Below, piece by piece: positions 14,605 to 22,846 of a stretch of 46,308 nt of DNA (position 1 is its first letter; each line of letters starts with the position of its first letter). Source of the DNA: Patescibacteria group bacterium. GTDB taxonomy: Bacteria > Patescibacteriota > Saccharimonadia > Saccharimonadales > JAUPVS01. Below the pieces are notes generated by a model. It was not told where the DNA came from. It made no database searches and saw only the letters and a program-made list of their open reading frames with translations. The position numbers and the translations under genes were made by a program. Where the stretch lies: contig JAUPVS010000006.1 of NCBI GenBank assembly GCA_030916945.1, positions 1-46,308 of the forward strand, read 5' to 3'.

Positions 14605-16762
14605 TGATGTCCTGATACTAGTTGTATCGGCGGCCTGTAACTTCTTGCTAAGTGCTTTCGTTCTATTTCGTAGCCCCAAGAGTACAATTAACCGCGTTTT
14701 CGCGCTGTTTGGCGTAAGTGTCATTACCTGGACAACCTTTAACTATCTAGCTGATCACGTGGTGTCGCATAGCTTAGTGTTTACGCGTCTTACCTTGGCG
14801 TTTGGGGTTTGTATTGGTGCTAGCCTGCTGGCACTTTCTTATATATTCCCACGTTCTATCAAGGTTTCTAAACGCCGACTGTACGCTGTTTACATATTTA
14901 GCTTTACAACGTTTTGCCTGTGTCTGTCGCCCTACTTTGTTGCTAGTGTGGTTAACACAGGTTCAAGGGCTGAGCTGACTACAGGTGCTCTTTATCCGGT
15001 CTTTATCGTTTATTTGTTACTAACATTGAGTTTAGTCATTCGCAATTATACTCGGCAGTTCAAGCAAGGGACTACTGTCGAACGTAACCAAATTAGACTC
15101 TTCCTAATTGGCATCATAGTTTACAGCGTTTTTGCGATTGGCTCTAACGTTATTTTGCCGCTCATATCTCAGGACTGGTCGAGTAGTAGTTATGGCCCAA
15201 TCTTTACTGTGCCATTCATTGCAATCACTGCTTACGCAATGATCAAGCACGGTTTATTTGATGTTCGCTTAGTTGTGGCACGATCGATCGCCTACGTACT
15301 AACCTTGCTGACAATTAGCACCATCTTCGTGCTGGTAGCCTTCGGGTTCCTATCGCGAATCCTTGGTACCGGTTCGTTGAGTATTGTTCAGCAGGTCCTT
15401 TATATCGTAATCGCGGTAGTAATAGCCTTGTCATTCCAAAGTGTTAAGTCATTCTTTGACAGAATTACGCGATCAATATTTTATCGTGATGCCTACGACC
15501 CGCAGGCCTTTCTGGACCAACTGAATAAAATTCTCGTATCAACTATTGATCTGGAACTGTTGCTCAATAACTCTGGCAAGGTAATCGAGAGTAATTTGAA
15601 AGCAGCTTTCTGTCTGTTTGTAGTCGAAGGTGTCGAGTCTGGTGAAAGAAGGATCTCCACGGACACTAAGCTAGAAATCAGTAAAGCCGATATTGAATCA
15701 ATAAAGCGCCATATGGCAAAGCGACGTAAGCGTATTGTGGTATCTGATAACTTAGAGGGCGAGCAAGAATTCCAGCGGCTACTTTCAAGCAATAACGTAG
15801 CCATAGTCGCCAAAATGGTTAACACTAGCAGCTCGGCAAGCCATAATGTTGGTTATCTCTTACTAGGCGTAAAGCGTAGCGGTAACCTCTATAACAAGCA
15901 GGATGTTCGGATGGTTGATATTGTGGTCAACGAACTAGTCATCGCCACCCAGAACGCTATGCGCTTCGAAGAAATTCAGAACTTTAACCTTACCCTGCAG
16001 GAAAAAGTCGACGACGCTACCAGAAAATTGCGCAAGACTAACGAGAAGTTGCGTCAGCTGGATGAAACTAAAGACGACTTCATCAGTATGGCTTCGCACC
16101 AGTTGCGCACGCCGCTGACATCTGTTAAGGGGTACGTTAGCATGGTGCTAGACGGCGACGCCGGTAAGGTGTCCAGTCAGCAGCAAAAGCTGCTCGACCA
16201 AGCCTTTATTAGCTCTCAGCGCATGGTCTACCTAATTGCCGACTTGCTAAACGTGTCGCGCCTTAAAACGGGTAAGTTTGTGATTGAAGCCAAACCAACC
16301 AACTTGGCCGAGGTTGTGGAGAGCGAAATGGAACAACTCAAAGAAACAGCCAAGGGCCGTGGGCTTAAGCTCGAGTACAAACAGCCGAAAGCATTCCCAT
16401 CACTTAACCTCGACGAAACCAAGATTCGCCAGGTGATCATGAACTTTACTGACAATGCCATTTACTACACGCCGAGTGGTGGTACGATTACTGTGAATTT
16501 AGAGGACAAGCCAGAAAGTGTTGAGTTAACAGTGGTAGATAATGGAATCGGCGTGCCCAAAGCCGAGCAGCATCACTTGTTTAATAAGTTCTATCGGGCT
16601 GGCAATGCCAAGAAGGCTCGCCCTGATGGTACTGGGTTGGGCTTGTTTATGGCTCAAAAAGTGGTGGTTGCCCAGGGTGGTGCCATCATCTTCCATAGTG
16701 AAGAAAACAAGGGTAGCACCTTTGGCTTCAGCTTCCCCAAGGCCAAACTCCTCGTTAAGTAG
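14597..16762 (+). CDS. Membrane sensor histidine kinase (multi-TM, GAF-like, HisKA, HATPase)
   Basis: A 721-aa kinase. The N-terminal half has about nine hydrophobic segments: seven in residues 4-217, resembling the 7TM sensor module of bacterial histidine kinases, and two more near 232-256 and 268-285. A GAF-like region follows (about 305-455), then a coiled coil (about 458-490), then HisKA with the phospho-acceptor H501 in SHQLRTPLTS. HATPase_c carries the N-box NFTDNAIYYTP, the G1 box DNGIGVP and the G2 box GTGLGLFMA. It phosphorylates receiver domains; three receiver-only proteins lie at 10.2-11.5 kb. Overlap with the acyltransferase gene suggests that kinase and enzyme work in one circuit. 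A weak hairpin (16761-16780) follows the stop. Confidence 0.93.
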   Translation: MSSDVLILVVSAACNFLLSAFVLFRSPKSTINRVFALFGVSVITWTTFNYLADHVVSHSLVFTRLTLAFGVCIGASLLALSYIFPRSIKVSKRRLYAVYIFSFTTFCLCLSPYFVASVVNTGSRAELTTGALYPVFIVYLLLTLSLVIRNYTRQFKQGTTVERNQIRLFLIGIIVYSVFAIGSNVILPLISQDWSSSSYGPIFTVPFIAITAYAMIKHGLFDVRLVVARSIAYVLTLLTISTIFVLVAFGFLSRILGTGSLSIVQQVLYIVIAVVIALSFQSVKSFFDRITRSIFYRDAYDPQAFLDQLNKILVSTIDLELLLNNSGKVIESNLKAAFCLFVVEGVESGERRISTDTKLEISKADIESIKRHMAKRRKRIVVSDNLEGEQEFQRLLSSNNVAIVAKMVNTSSSASHNVGYLLLGVKRSGNLYNKQDVRMVDIVVNELVIATQNAMRFEEIQNFNLTLQEKVDDATRKLRKTNEKLRQLDETKDDFISMASHQLRTPLTSVKGYVSMVLDGDAGKVSSQQQKLLDQAFISSQRMVYLIADLLNVSRLKTGKFVIEAKPTNLAEVVESEMEQLKETAKGRGLKLEYKQPKAFPSLNLDETKIRQVIMNFTDNAIYYTPSGGTITVNLEDKPESVELTVVDNGIGVPKAEQHHLFNKFYRAGNAKKARPDGTGLGLFMAQKVVVAQGGAIIFHSEENKGSTFGFSFPKAKLLVK

Positions 16763-16804
16763 CACTAAAACGCTTGTGCTTTTGCTCCAATATGCTATAG
16801 GATA

Positions 16805-16833
16805 TTGACATCTAATAGTTTTTATGGTAAATT
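16805..16833 (+). promoter_or_regulatory. Promoter of the surface-protein pair
   Basis: A perfect TTGACA (16805-16810), 17 bases, and TAAATT (16828-16833) preceded by TGG. The leader carries GAGGAG at 16853-16858, 7 bases before the ATG at 16866. It looks like one of the strongest protein-gene promoters in the window. Confidence 0.78.
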
Positions 16834-16865
16834 GTGATGGTAAAAATTATCTGAGGAGATAAGGT

Positions 16866-18155
16866 ATGAGTGAGATTAATGAGATCAATTGGGATCAGGG
16901 TATGCCAGCAGCTCCACCAACTGCTGAATATGCTCATCTACCCCTTTCAGCTGAGCCAGTAGGCGCACCATTGTACAGCGCTCCCGAACGTCAGGCTTCG
17001 GCCGTTTTGACGAGCGGTCGTGTAAAAAAAGGCCTGGCAGGATTTGCTGGTTTAGCTGTGTTTGCTAGCGGTAGCGTTGTGGCAGCCAATATTATGACTG
17101 GCGGCGAAAGCGAATCAGCTAGTTCGCTACCCGACGTAGCTTTGGCACAAAATAGCGACTTTGAAGCCTGTGATGGCGAAGCTTTCACTAATGGTGCTTA
17201 CGAAGCTTCGTTAAATGTGCAGACTCCTGGTGACTTACACCGCGAGCCAGCCGAAACTCTTAAAGACACTCCATCATTAAACGAATATTTGTTTGGCGGC
17301 GAAGGCGTGGCTTGTAACTCGGCAATTACGCTGGCAGTTATCAAGACTTCAGTATTGAGCTTAAACGGCCAAGGCGCTGCCGAAGCTCGTGGCTTTGATG
17401 TCTTTGCAAGTGTCGACGAGCAGGCTCAACACTACGTTGACAACCCAGCTGACGCTCTAGAAGACGCCGACAAGCTCTCGGCCTATATACGTGTTGCAGC
17501 CGCTCTTAATACAGAAGAAGTCAAGGGTACCTACCTAAAGGTAGTTGGTGTTCAAGATGGCGAAATCGTAAGGGCAGAAGTGGCCCCAACCGACGTCAAC
17601 TTTGCTAAGGAAACAGTCTTCATTATCCGCAATGTTGGTGACAACGGCGATATCACTAATCAGATTTTCGTCTTTGACAAAGAAACCGGCCAAATTTATC
17701 TCCTCGAAAATATTGGCTTAAACGAACAACAGCCTGAACCAGAAGCTCAAGACCAAGAAGGTAACACCGGCGGTGGTTCTGGTGATACCGAAGGTGAAGG
17801 TGGTGGCGATGAAGAAGAGCAACACAATGGTTTAGAAAAGGGCTGTAATGGCTCGTGTGGTAGTGGTAGCAACAAGTCTGGCAACGGTACCGGTCAAGGT
17901 GCTGGTGGCCAAGGCGGCGGCCCTGGCGGTCAATGTGGCGGCGGCTGTGGTACGACTGGTACAACCCCATCGGGCGGTCCAGAAGAATCAACTCCTCCTC
18001 AGACAACCCCTAACACAGCTCCTCCAAGTACTGAGAAGCCTCCAACAACTAAACCTCCAGTAACCACTCCTCCGGTAACCACTCCACCACCAACCACTCC
18101 TCCGACAACTAAACCTAAGGGCGAAGAGCCAGTGGACCCAGACGCTCCTAACTAA
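16866..18155 (+). CDS. Surface protein with Cys/Gly-rich and Pro/Thr-rich tail
   Basis: A 429-aa protein. About 55 polar N-terminal residues precede one membrane segment (about 55-76), so it is probably a type II membrane protein with the rest outside. Residues about 95-285 form a folded-looking domain. An acidic Gly-rich stretch follows, then a Cys/Gly segment (CNGSCGSGSN, QCGGGCG) and a Thr/Pro tail built from TTPPVTTPP-like units, like wall-spanning regions of Gram-positive surface proteins. There is no LPxTG motif. The gene is followed after 21 bases by the LPATG protein and is probably co-transcribed with it. I do not recognise the extracellular domain. Confidence 0.82.
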   Translation: MSEINEINWDQGMPAAPPTAEYAHLPLSAEPVGAPLYSAPERQASAVLTSGRVKKGLAGFAGLAVFASGSVVAANIMTGGESESASSLPDVALAQNSDFEACDGEAFTNGAYEASLNVQTPGDLHREPAETLKDTPSLNEYLFGGEGVACNSAITLAVIKTSVLSLNGQGAAEARGFDVFASVDEQAQHYVDNPADALEDADKLSAYIRVAAALNTEEVKGTYLKVVGVQDGEIVRAEVAPTDVNFAKETVFIIRNVGDNGDITNQIFVFDKETGQIYLLENIGLNEQQPEPEAQDQEGNTGGGSGDTEGEGGGDEEEQHNGLEKGCNGSCGSGSNKSGNGTGQGAGGQGGGPGGQCGGGCGTTGTTPSGGPEESTPPQTTPNTAPPSTEKPPTTKPPVTTPPVTTPPPTTPPTTKPKGEEPVDPDAPN

Positions 18156-18176
18156 GGCGCATAAAGGAATAAGACT

Positions 18177-19289
18177 ATGAATATATTTACTCAACTATCA
18201 AAGAAAATCAGCACCGTAGCAGCTAGTCTGCTCATGGTTGGTATGATCTTGGCGCCGATGAAGGTTAATGCTTTGAGCATTCCTTACACTGGCGAGAATA
18301 CTCCACCAGCACCTTACCCTGCCTTTAACGTTTTCACTGGCACACCGTACAACGGTGACGAAAGTGACTTCTTACGCGGCAAGGTCGCCGGTGACACTGG
18401 TGACTCAAAGAACGTAGTCGACACCGCCTGCCAAGACGGTACTCGCTTTACGTTGCGTGTTTACGTGCACAACGGTGCATCGCAAGACCTAAACAATGGC
18501 GGTAGCGGCCCAAGTGTGGCTCGTGACGTCCGCGTTAAGGTTGGTGGCGTAACCGGAACAGGTACAAACTTTGTTCCTAACGCTACCATTAGTGCCAGTA
18601 ACGCCGGTACAGTAGCCGACGACATGCGCATTAACTGTACAAACGGTTCGCAGGTAACAATGAGCTACGTAGCTGGCACTGCTAAGCAGTACAGTAAGTT
18701 AAGCGGTACTCAAGCTGTCAGCGACAGCATTGTTACCACCGGCGCACCAATTGGTACCATGACTCCAGATGGTAACGTTTGGGGCTGTTGGGACCAACGC
18801 GTTTACGTAACGCTTGATGTTCAGGTAAAGAAGGTAACTCCTCCACCAGTTGTGTCGGAAGGTTCATGTAAAGTTGCCGACCTAACCACAGCCGATAATC
18901 GCAAGGTTACCGTTACTGTAACTGGCCAAACTAACAATGCAACTATTGTTGGTTACGAAATTGACTTTGGTGACGGCACCAAGTCGAACAAGCAAACCGA
19001 TACTCACACCTATGCCAAGGACGGTACATACACCATCTTTACTAAGGTCCAGGTTCGCTATGCTGATGGTCGAACCGAATGGAAGACCGCAACCGCTTGT
19101 ACCAAGCAAGTTACATTCAAGCCTGGTGTGCCACCAACAGTGGTTACGCCTCCGCCAACAACTCCAGCAACCGTAACTACCTTGCCAGCTACTGGTGCAG
19201 GTAGTGTAGCCGCTGTCTTTGCAGCCGCTACAGTTGCCGGTGCGATGGCTTACCGAGTGTTCATGGCCCGACGTCTCAGCCGTCAGTAA
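18177..19289 (+). CDS. LPATG-anchored surface protein with PKD-like domain
   Basis: A 370-aa secreted protein. The signal peptide is residues about 1-32 (cleavage after VNA). A beta-rich domain is rich in Gly/Thr/Asn (about 40-220), and a PKD/Ig-like domain (about 235-310) shows the typical DFGDGTKS ... HTYAKDGTYT pattern. A Pro/Thr linker leads to a C-terminal sorting signal: LPATG at about 336, a hydrophobic segment and the basic end ARRLSRQ. A sortase should link it to peptidoglycan; no sortase gene is in the window. AAAGGAAT lies upstream of the ATG. A strong terminator is found about 95 bases after the stop. Confidence 0.9.
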   Translation: MNIFTQLSKKISTVAASLLMVGMILAPMKVNALSIPYTGENTPPAPYPAFNVFTGTPYNGDESDFLRGKVAGDTGDSKNVVDTACQDGTRFTLRVYVHNGASQDLNNGGSGPSVARDVRVKVGGVTGTGTNFVPNATISASNAGTVADDMRINCTNGSQVTMSYVAGTAKQYSKLSGTQAVSDSIVTTGAPIGTMTPDGNVWGCWDQRVYVTLDVQVKKVTPPPVVSEGSCKVADLTTADNRKVTVTVTGQTNNATIVGYEIDFGDGTKSNKQTDTHTYAKDGTYTIFTKVQVRYADGRTEWKTATACTKQVTFKPGVPPTVVTPPPTTPATVTTLPATGAGSVAAVFAAATVAGAMAYRVFMARRLSRQ

Positions 19290-19385
19290 TCGCCTGTGGA
19301 CAAGTGGCTAGCCAAAACATAACTTTTATGCTAAGCTAACCACAGAAATGAGCAATGACTGACCGCTCACTCTCGGTTCCAAAAC

Positions 19386-19418
19386 AAGAAGCCCCCTCTA
19401 ACCAGGGGGTTTCTTTTT
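19386..19418 (+). terminator. Intrinsic terminator of the surface-protein operon
   Basis: A 12-bp stem (arms 19386-19397 and 19404-19415, one G-T pair) with a C5/G5 core and a 6-base loop, ending in a T-run. Confidence 0.92.
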
Positions 19419-19432
19419 GGCCTCTGTTATGG

Positions 19433-19438
19433 TACAAT
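19433..19438 (+). promoter_or_regulatory. -10 box upstream of tRNA-Glu
   Basis: TGG-TACAAT lies just after the terminator, about 110 bases before the tRNA. If used, the precursor would carry a leader of about 100 bases with two hairpins. Confidence 0.5.
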
Positions 19439-19470
19439 TTTGCGGTTGCAGCAACTGCGCATGTGGCCTC

Positions 19471-19537
19471 ATATGCCTCCGGCATATACACCCTTGTGCT
19501 CGACAATAAATGATTCATGCACGCACAAATCATTTAT
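19471..19537 (+). repeat. Two perfect inverted repeats in the tRNA-Glu leader
   Basis: ATATGCC (19471-19477) and GGCATAT (19481-19487) are separated by 3 bases. ATAAATGATT (19506-19515) and AATCATTTAT (19528-19537) are separated by 12 bases. Both lie between the predicted tRNA promoter and the tRNA. No gene is visible in 19419-19548. Confidence 0.7.
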
Positions 19538-19548
19538 GTCTGCGCCAA

Positions 19549-19623
19549 GGCCTCATCGTCTAACGGTTAGGACACCGGGTTTTCATCCCGGCAATAGGGG
19601 TTCGATTCCCCTTGAGGTCACCA
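19549..19623 (+). tRNA. tRNA-Glu (anticodon UUC), CCA encoded
   Basis: A complete cloverleaf: acceptor GGCCTCA/TGAGGTC (one G-T pair), D-stem GTCT/GGAC, anticodon stem CCGGG/CCCGG with loop TTTTCAT (anticodon TTC), T-stem GGGGT/CCCCT-type with loop TCGATT, discriminator A and encoded CCA. An intrinsic terminator begins directly after CCA. Confidence 0.96.
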
Positions 19624-19659
19624 AACAAAACGCCTAAGCTTGTCTTGGGCTTTTTGTTT
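19624..19659 (+). terminator. Intrinsic terminator of tRNA-Glu
   Basis: The stem GCCTAAG/CTTGGGC (one T-G pair) with a 5-base loop is extended outward by AAACAAAA/TTTTGTTT. It overlaps the -35 box of the next gene. Confidence 0.88.
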
Positions 19660-19668
19660 GCTTACAAT
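19640..19668 (+). promoter_or_regulatory. Promoter of the small gene at 19679
   Basis: TTGTCT (19640-19645), 17 bases, TACAAT (19663-19668), then 10 bases to the ATG at 19679. The -35 box is built into the tRNA terminator stem. Confidence 0.65.
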
Positions 19669-19678
19669 GCGTCCAATC

Positions 19679-19993
19679 ATGACTAGTCCAAACCCCAACG
19701 AGCATCCCGAAGCTTACGATATGACTGTCGAAGAACAGGCCCGCTTATTGGTGCTCCAAGCCGAAGTCTACTTAGCAACGGCTGGCGAAGGCGAGTTAGA
19801 ACGAATAAGACAAGAAGAAGCTCTGGCCGCCCAGGAGCATCAAAGAGTTATGAATATTGCCGATCGGCGTGAGCGATTTAGGAAAATTGGTTTGGCAATG
19901 ATCATGGCTTCAGGAAGGGCCATGCAGTATGCCTTTGGTCCGTGGCCAGCCGGCTACATGGATATCGGTGGCTATGAAGAACCTGATACCTAG
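19679..19993 (+). CDS. Small helical unknown protein
   Basis: A 104-aa protein from the ATG at 19679. In-frame ATGs at 19667 and 19640-side codons are rejected because they lie inside the -10 box or the tRNA terminator. The first 70 residues are charged and helical (VEEQARLLVLQAEVYLAT, then an E/R-rich stretch), followed by a short hydrophobic segment (IGLAMIMASGRAMQYA) and a Gly/Tyr-rich end. It may be peripheral to the membrane. Its stop shares the palindrome CTAG with the stop of convergent mgtE. I do not recognise the family. Confidence 0.65.
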   Translation: MTSPNPNEHPEAYDMTVEEQARLLVLQAEVYLATAGEGELERIRQEEALAAQEHQRVMNIADRRERFRKIGLAMIMASGRAMQYAFGPWPAGYMDIGGYEEPDT

Positions 19994-21321
19994 CCCAGAA
20001 CGATAGTGGCTAGCCCCAGGAAGGCCATAAAGCCCAGAACGTCAGTAGCGGTGGTAATAAAGATGGTAGCTGAAGCAGCCGGGTCTTTGCCCAGTTTGGC
20101 CATGATAAGCGGTACGATGGTTCCAAAGAATGATGCCACCAGTAGGTTAATTACCATGGCAATACCCAAGATGGCGGCGATCTTGTAGTCATGGTTGACT
20201 AGAATTACCACGGCGGCTACCAGTACACCGTTAATCAAACCGTTAACCAGGCCGGCTCCCAGTTCGTTGCGTAGTGTCTTCCAGACGGTTTTGAGTTCAA
20301 TTTGCTTTAAAGATATACCACGCACCTGAACGGCCAGAGTCTGGGTGGCGGCATTACCACCCATGCCGGCGACAATTGGCATGTAGACGGCCAGCAACAC
20401 GTACTTGTTAAGCGTGTCTTCGAACATGCCTACCGTAAAGGCCGCCAGAAAGGCCGTCCCTAAGTTAATAATTAACCAGCGATAGCGGTTCTTGATCTTC
20501 ATTTTGGCGGAGTCGGTTACGCTTTCTTCTTGGCTAATACCAGCAAAGTTATACAAAGACGAGGCTTGGCGGTCTTCCAGTAATTGCAGCATGTCGTCGG
20601 AGTAGATAATACCGACTACGTTGCCTGAGTCGTTTAATACGGCGATTTTGGCATGCGGGTGAGCTCGAAAAGCTCGTTCCACATCTTTGTGGGTGGCGGC
20701 GTACGAAATACTAGGGATGCGCTTAACATATTTACTAATCAGTTCGCTTTTGGCGGCTAAGCCAAGCTCATGTCCGGGCAAGAAGCCACACAATTTACCG
20801 TCTTTAAAAACTAAAATCACCGGTGGTCGGCCGGTGCGGGTTTCGTGTTGCCTAAAGTGATGGGCGACATCAGACACGGTTTCGGTGTCATTGACCTGGA
20901 TGTAGTCCAGGGTCATCAAGCCGGCTGCAGTTTCGGCATCGAACTCTAGTAGGGTAGATAACGAATCCTTTAAATCCTGGCTTAATAGCAGCAAAACCTT
21001 TTCGCGTTTGCGTTTTGTCATTAGCTGCAGGATGTCGGTGGCTTCGTCGGGGTCTAAGCCTTCGATTAGCTTAACGACTTCTTCTTCAGGAATCTTGGCT
21101 AAAATATCACGCTTAACAGGTATGGTAACGGAGCGAATAATCTCGATACGCTTTTCGGGTGATGAATCTAGGAACAAGCGTGTCCGCTTGTCTTTGCGGA
21201 ACATAATATCGGCGTACGAAACCGGGTTTATTTTTTGGCCAAGCTGCTGACCGAGCTCGATGCTTTTGTCGAGGATTTTGGTAGGCGCTTCGGCGCTTTT
21301 TTGGAAAATGTTTTTGGGCAT
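19990..21321 (-). CDS. mgtE: Magnesium transporter MgtE
   Basis: A 443-aa Mg2+ channel/transporter. A cytoplasmic superhelical N domain (about 45-140, with the repeated E-E-V-V-K-L-I-E-G-L-D-P-D-E-A-T pattern) is followed by paired CBS domains (about 145-265) that sense Mg2+ in this family. A connecting helix leads to five membrane segments (about 285-443), including the signature MPIVAGMGGNAATQTLAV in TM2 and the pore-lining Asp in TTATDVLGF near the end. The predicted promoter (TATAAT at 21359-21354 on the minus strand) lies about 35 bases before the ATG and is back to back with the pyk promoter. There is no clear Shine-Dalgarno site. Confidence 0.95.
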   Translation of the reverse strand: MPKNIFQKSAEAPTKILDKSIELGQQLGQKINPVSYADIMFRKDKRTRLFLDSSPEKRIEIIRSVTIPVKRDILAKIPEEEVVKLIEGLDPDEATDILQLMTKRKREKVLLLLSQDLKDSLSTLLEFDAETAAGLMTLDYIQVNDTETVSDVAHHFRQHETRTGRPPVILVFKDGKLCGFLPGHELGLAAKSELISKYVKRIPSISYAATHKDVERAFRAHPHAKIAVLNDSGNVVGIIYSDDMLQLLEDRQASSLYNFAGISQEESVTDSAKMKIKNRYRWLIINLGTAFLAAFTVGMFEDTLNKYVLLAVYMPIVAGMGGNAATQTLAVQVRGISLKQIELKTVWKTLRNELGAGLVNGLINGVLVAAVVILVNHDYKIAAILGIAMVINLLVASFFGTIVPLIMAKLGKDPAASATIFITTATDVLGFMAFLGLATIVLG

Positions 21322-21365
21322 AGTGTGGTGTTTGATTTTGTTACTTTACATTTATTATAACAAAG

Positions 21366-21394
21366 TTGGCTTTGTAACCATAAGCAAGTAAAAT
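21366..21394 (+). promoter_or_regulatory. Promoter of pyk, leaderless
   Basis: TTGGCT (21366-21371), 17 bases, TAAAAT (21389-21394), then 7 bases to the ATG at 21402. No Shine-Dalgarno site. Confidence 0.72.
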
Positions 21395-21401
21395 TAATGT
21401 A

Positions 21402-22832
21402 ATGGATGTAACTAATCAGACACCGCGGGTGCCGCTTTCTAAATTTAAGCGCACCAAAATAATTGCCACAGTTGGCCCGGCTACCAATAGCTACGATGCT
21501 ATTGCCGAGTTAATTGCCGCTGGTGTAAACGGCCTGCGCCTGAACTTTAGTCATGGTAACTACGAAGAACGCGATGAACAGATTGCCTGGATCCGTAAAG
21601 CCTCTAAGGCCTACGGTAAACCGGTGGCCATCATTCAAGATTTGCAGGGACCTAAAATTCGCCTCGGAGACTTTGAAGGGATTATTAATGTTCAGAAGGG
21701 TCAGTCTTTGCAGTTTGGTTACCAGGCTGACATCGAACGGTCGGGGGTTATACCTACCCAGTATGACCTGAGCAAAAAGGTGAAGCGTGGCGAACGCCTG
21801 TTTTTGTATGATGGCAAAATTCGTACCATCGTAACTAGTGTTAAAGATGGGGTAGTCCATGCCGAGGCCAAAAATGCCGGTATCCTAATTCAGCGTAAGG
21901 GCATCAACTTGCCCGATACCGATTTTGCCGGTGACATCATTACCGCTAAAGACAAGAAAGACATTGCCTTTGGTTCCGAGCGCGACATCGATTATGTAGC
22001 CCTGAGCTTTGTGCAAACCGCCGCTGACATTGAACAATTACGCAAGCGTCTTAAATCACTTGGTAGTACCGCCCGGATAATTGCTAAAATCGAGACCAAA
22101 GCCTCGATCGATAACCTCGAAGAAATTATTGAAGCCACTGACTCGGTGATGGTGGCACGTGGTGACTTAGCCATCGAAACCGCTGCCGAAGCCGTGCCAA
22201 TTGTCCAGCGTCGCATTATTGGTTTAGGTCTAGCCCAAGCCAAGCCAACCATCGTGGCTACCCAGATGTTGGCCAGTATGACCGAAACACCCGAACCAAC
22301 TCGCGCCGAAGTGTCAGATGTGGCTACGGCCGTCATCCTGGGAGCCGACTGTGTAATGCTCAGCGACGAGACTGCTAATGGCCAATACCCCATCGAAGCC
22401 GTTAGTGTCATGAAGCGCGTTACAACTTATACCGAACAAAATAACCCGTTAACCGTTCAGTTTCCGGACCATCCGCACAAGTCGCTGCAAAGCGCCGTCA
22501 GCAAGGCCATTATTGGTTTGGCCGAAAGCCTACCAGCTACGGCGATTGTGGCCGAAACTCAAACCGGTAATACCGCCTTGCAAATAGTTAGTCGCCGCCC
22601 AGTCATGCCTCTAATTGCCGTTACGCCCGACAAGCGCGTTGCCCAGCAGTTGGCGATCGTGTTTGGTACCAAGGCCTATGTTCGCCCAGTCGACCCATTA
22701 GCCGCCACCAAGTTAACCAATTGGCTTTTGCAGAACAAAGTATTGGCCAAAGGCAATATTATCGTTACTGCCTCTGGTAAGCATCCGGGTGTGGTTGGAA
22801 CGACCGACACTATTAAAGTTCGGGTCCTGTAA
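21402..22832 (+). CDS. pyk: Pyruvate kinase
   Basis: A 476-aa glycolytic enzyme converting phosphoenolpyruvate and ADP to pyruvate and ATP. The N-terminal barrel begins KRTKIIATVGPATNS. The substrate motifs LRLNFSHG, DLQGPKIRLG and IIAKIETKASIDNL (catalytic Lys and metal-binding Glu) are present, followed by MVARGDLAIE and ATQMLASM..PTRAEVSDVATAV. The small B domain lies at about 80-175 and the C-terminal domain at about 355-476. It is first in a run with pgk (14-base gap) and tpiA. The ATG follows the -10 box closely, suggesting a leaderless message. Confidence 0.96.
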   Translation: MDVTNQTPRVPLSKFKRTKIIATVGPATNSYDAIAELIAAGVNGLRLNFSHGNYEERDEQIAWIRKASKAYGKPVAIIQDLQGPKIRLGDFEGIINVQKGQSLQFGYQADIERSGVIPTQYDLSKKVKRGERLFLYDGKIRTIVTSVKDGVVHAEAKNAGILIQRKGINLPDTDFAGDIITAKDKKDIAFGSERDIDYVALSFVQTAADIEQLRKRLKSLGSTARIIAKIETKASIDNLEEIIEATDSVMVARGDLAIETAAEAVPIVQRRIIGLGLAQAKPTIVATQMLASMTETPEPTRAEVSDVATAVILGADCVMLSDETANGQYPIEAVSVMKRVTTYTEQNNPLTVQFPDHPHKSLQSAVSKAIIGLAESLPATAIVAETQTGNTALQIVSRRPVMPLIAVTPDKRVAQQLAIVFGTKAYVRPVDPLAATKLTNWLLQNKVLAKGNIIVTASGKHPGVVGTTDTIKVRVL

Positions 22833-22846
22833 AGGGTAGGGGTGGG

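Noticed and set aside
16866-18155. CRISPR array or phage tail-fibre idea for the repeat-rich 3' end of this gene
   Set aside because: The repeats are in-frame TTPP and Gly/Cys codons within one protein; no spacers, cas genes or phage genes are nearby.
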